From contig NZ_CP017562.2 in the NCBI RefSeq assembly GCF_001865575.2, positions 930,001-994,000 on the forward strand: DNA of 64,000 nt, given 5' to 3'. The notes beneath the pieces were generated by a model. That model had not been told where the DNA came from, did not search any database, and was given only the letters and a program-made list of their open reading frames with translations. This document shows, piece after piece, positions 62,899 through 64,000 of the stretch (its first letter is position 1; each line of letters opens with the position of its first letter). Source of the DNA: Paraburkholderia sprentiae WSM5005. GTDB taxonomy: Bacteria > Pseudomonadota > Gammaproteobacteria > Burkholderiales > Burkholderiaceae. A program made the position numbers and the translations under genes.

Positions 62899-64000
62899 TG
62901 AAAAGAGCAACGATCAAGTCCGCTCCGGCGGCATTCGCCGAATCCGTCAACGGCGCGGGCAGCGCAGCCGGGGCCGTGACCGGTCCCGGCCCGGCGGTGG
63001 CCGGCATGGCTGCGGCGGCCAAAGCGGCACCGCCGCGCTCGCCGCGCCAGGCGCTCGCGCTCGCCGTGCTGTTCGTCGGCGCCTTTCTCGCGCCGCTCGA
63101 TTACTTCATCGTCAATCTCGCCTTGCCGTCGATTCGCACCGGTCTCAATGCGAGCGACGCGCAGCTGCAACTCGTCGTATCGGCCTATGCGTCCGCCTAC
63201 GCGGTACTGCTGATCACGGGCGGCCGCCTCGGCGATCTGTTCGGCCGCCGCCGCATGTTCATGACCGGCATGGCGGCTTTCGTGATCGCGTCGGCGCTGT
63301 GCGGCTTCGCGACGAGCGGCCACATGCTCGTGATCTCGCGCATCGTGCAAGGCATCGCGGCCGCGGTGATGGCGCCGCAAGTGCTCGCGACGATTCGCGC
63401 GGTCGTGCCGTTGCATCAGCAGACGCGCGTGATGAGTCTGTATGGTTTCGTGTTCGGGCTGTCGTCGATCGTCGGGCAACTCGGCGGCGGCGCGCTGATC
63501 ACGTATCACCCGTTCGGGCTCGACTGGCGCGTGATCTTCCTGATCAACATCCCGGTCGGCATCGCGGCGTTTATCGGCACATGGAAGTTCGTGCCGGAGA
63601 ACCAGCCGGCCACCCATACAGGCGTCGATCTGAAGGGCGTCGCGCTGCTGTCGGCGGTGCTGCTGCTCGTCATCTATCCGATGACGCATGGCCGCGAAGC
63701 CGGCTGGCCCGCGTGGACCTTCGCGATGTTTGCGCTGGCGGTGCCGGTGTTCGCGCTGTTCGTCGCGACCGAGCGGCGCGTCGAGCACGGCGGCGGCCAT
63801 CCTCTCGTCGATCTGCAACTGTTTCGCAACCGCGCGTTCGCGCTCGGTCTCGTGCTCGCGTTCCTGTTCTATTGCAATAGCGCGTTCTTTCTGACCTACG
63901 GCATCTTCCTGCAGACCGGTCTGCACTGGACGCCGCTCGCGTCGGGTATCGCGATCATGCCGTTCGCGCTCGGCTTCGTGATCGGGCCGCTGACTTCACC
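62898..64000 (+). CDS. MFS transporter (DHA2-like), cut by the right edge
   Basis: The frame runs from ATG 62898 to the window end, about 367 residues, with no stop. After an Ala/Gly/Pro-rich N-terminus of about 50 residues come helices with motif-D1-like FLAPLDYFIVNLALPS, GGRLGDLFGRRRMFM (motif A) and VIFLINIPVGIAAFIG (motif C-like). This is a 14-helix exporter architecture. No ribosome site is visible before 62898; ATG 63006 is a possible alternative start. It follows the TetR gene closely and is likely repressed by it. Confidence 0.85.
   Translation, partial: MKRATIKSAPAAFAESVNGAGSAAGAVTGPGPAVAGMAAAAKAAPPRSPRQALALAVLFVGAFLAPLDYFIVNLALPSIRTGLNASDAQLQLVVSAYASAYAVLLITGGRLGDLFGRRRMFMTGMAAFVIASALCGFATSGHMLVISRIVQGIAAAVMAPQVLATIRAVVPLHQQTRVMSLYGFVFGLSSIVGQLGGGALITYHPFGLDWRVIFLINIPVGIAAFIGTWKFVPENQPATHTGVDLKGVALLSAVLLLVIYPMTHGREAGWPAWTFAMFALAVPVFALFVATERRVEHGGGHPLVDLQLFRNRAFALGLVLAFLFYCNSAFFLTYGIFLQTGLHWTPLASGIAIMPFALGFVIGPLTS

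Noticed and set aside
1..64000. tRNA, rRNA, insertion sequences, prophage or integrative-element ends
   Set aside because: No cloverleaf-like tRNA, rRNA stretch, transposase, integrase or terminal repeat could be recognised by eye in the window.

Overview
The window is high-GC DNA from a betaproteobacterium of the Burkholderiaceae, most likely Paraburkholderia or Burkholderia. The evidence is the strong GC third-position bias, a DUF4148 protein, a slipin/NfeD pair, a valine-degradation cluster behind an AraC regulator, and a type VI secretion (T6SS) locus carrying DUF2169, DUF3540 and DUF4150 adaptors. No rRNA, tRNA, transposase, integrase or CRISPR array was seen. The assignment rests on gene content and protein resemblance read by eye, not on a database search.

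Positions 1-9000 hold housekeeping and small conserved genes: a DauR/YheO-like regulator, DUF1653, a YqaE/Pmp3 membrane peptide, a 2Fe-2S ferredoxin, DUF1488, an AzgA-type purine permease, a YaiI/DUF188 protein and an overlapping NfeD protease-slipin pair. An AraC regulator at 7918-8964 is divergent from a five-gene valine/isobutyrate block (9186-15598): acyl-CoA dehydrogenase, acyl-CoA synthetase, mmsA, mmsB and enoyl-CoA hydratase. The divergent promoter carries two 18-bp direct repeats. A 16+16 bp near-perfect palindrome with the same AAAGCGCT core lies just before the synthetase start codon.

Positions 16142-17657 hold CsbD and an AI-2E/PerM permease. Positions 17981-44548 are one plus-strand T6SS locus: tssA, tssB, tssC, hcp, tssE, tssF, tssG, clpV, two vgrG genes, DUF2169-pentapeptide, pentapeptide, DUF3540, DUF4150/PAAR-like, tssJ, tssK, tssL (OmpA fusion), tssM and two small unknown genes. 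All core parts of a contractile injection machine are present: sheath TssBC, tube Hcp, baseplate TssEFGK, spike VgrG/PAAR, membrane complex TssJLM, unfoldase ClpV and cap/assembly protein TssA. No Fha, PpkA, PppA or TagF gene and no recognisable toxin/immunity pair is present. The two vgrG genes are identical for 1600 bp and then differ in a C-terminal heptad-repeat tail, where the second copy has gained many Lys/Arg residues. This differentiated spike pair, its adaptor set, and the two unknown genes at the end are the best candidates for something undescribed.

Positions 44693-46455 resemble the E. coli YqjH/YqjI system: a siderophore-interacting flavin reductase behind a PadR repressor with a His/Gly-rich segment and a double palindromic operator. 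Then come a DHA2 drug exporter, a carboxylesterase, an orphan MreB paralogue, an alpha/beta hydrolase, a small unknown gene behind a terminator-like leader, citrate synthase (gltA), a glycogen-debranching-type glucosidase, an LprI-like anchored protein, an RpiR regulator with an aminotransferase and a carboxymuconolactone-decarboxylase-like protein, DUF4148, OsmC, and a TetR regulator with a DHA2 transporter cut by the right edge. RpiR and TetR each appear to act through sites shared between their own promoter and the adjacent gene.
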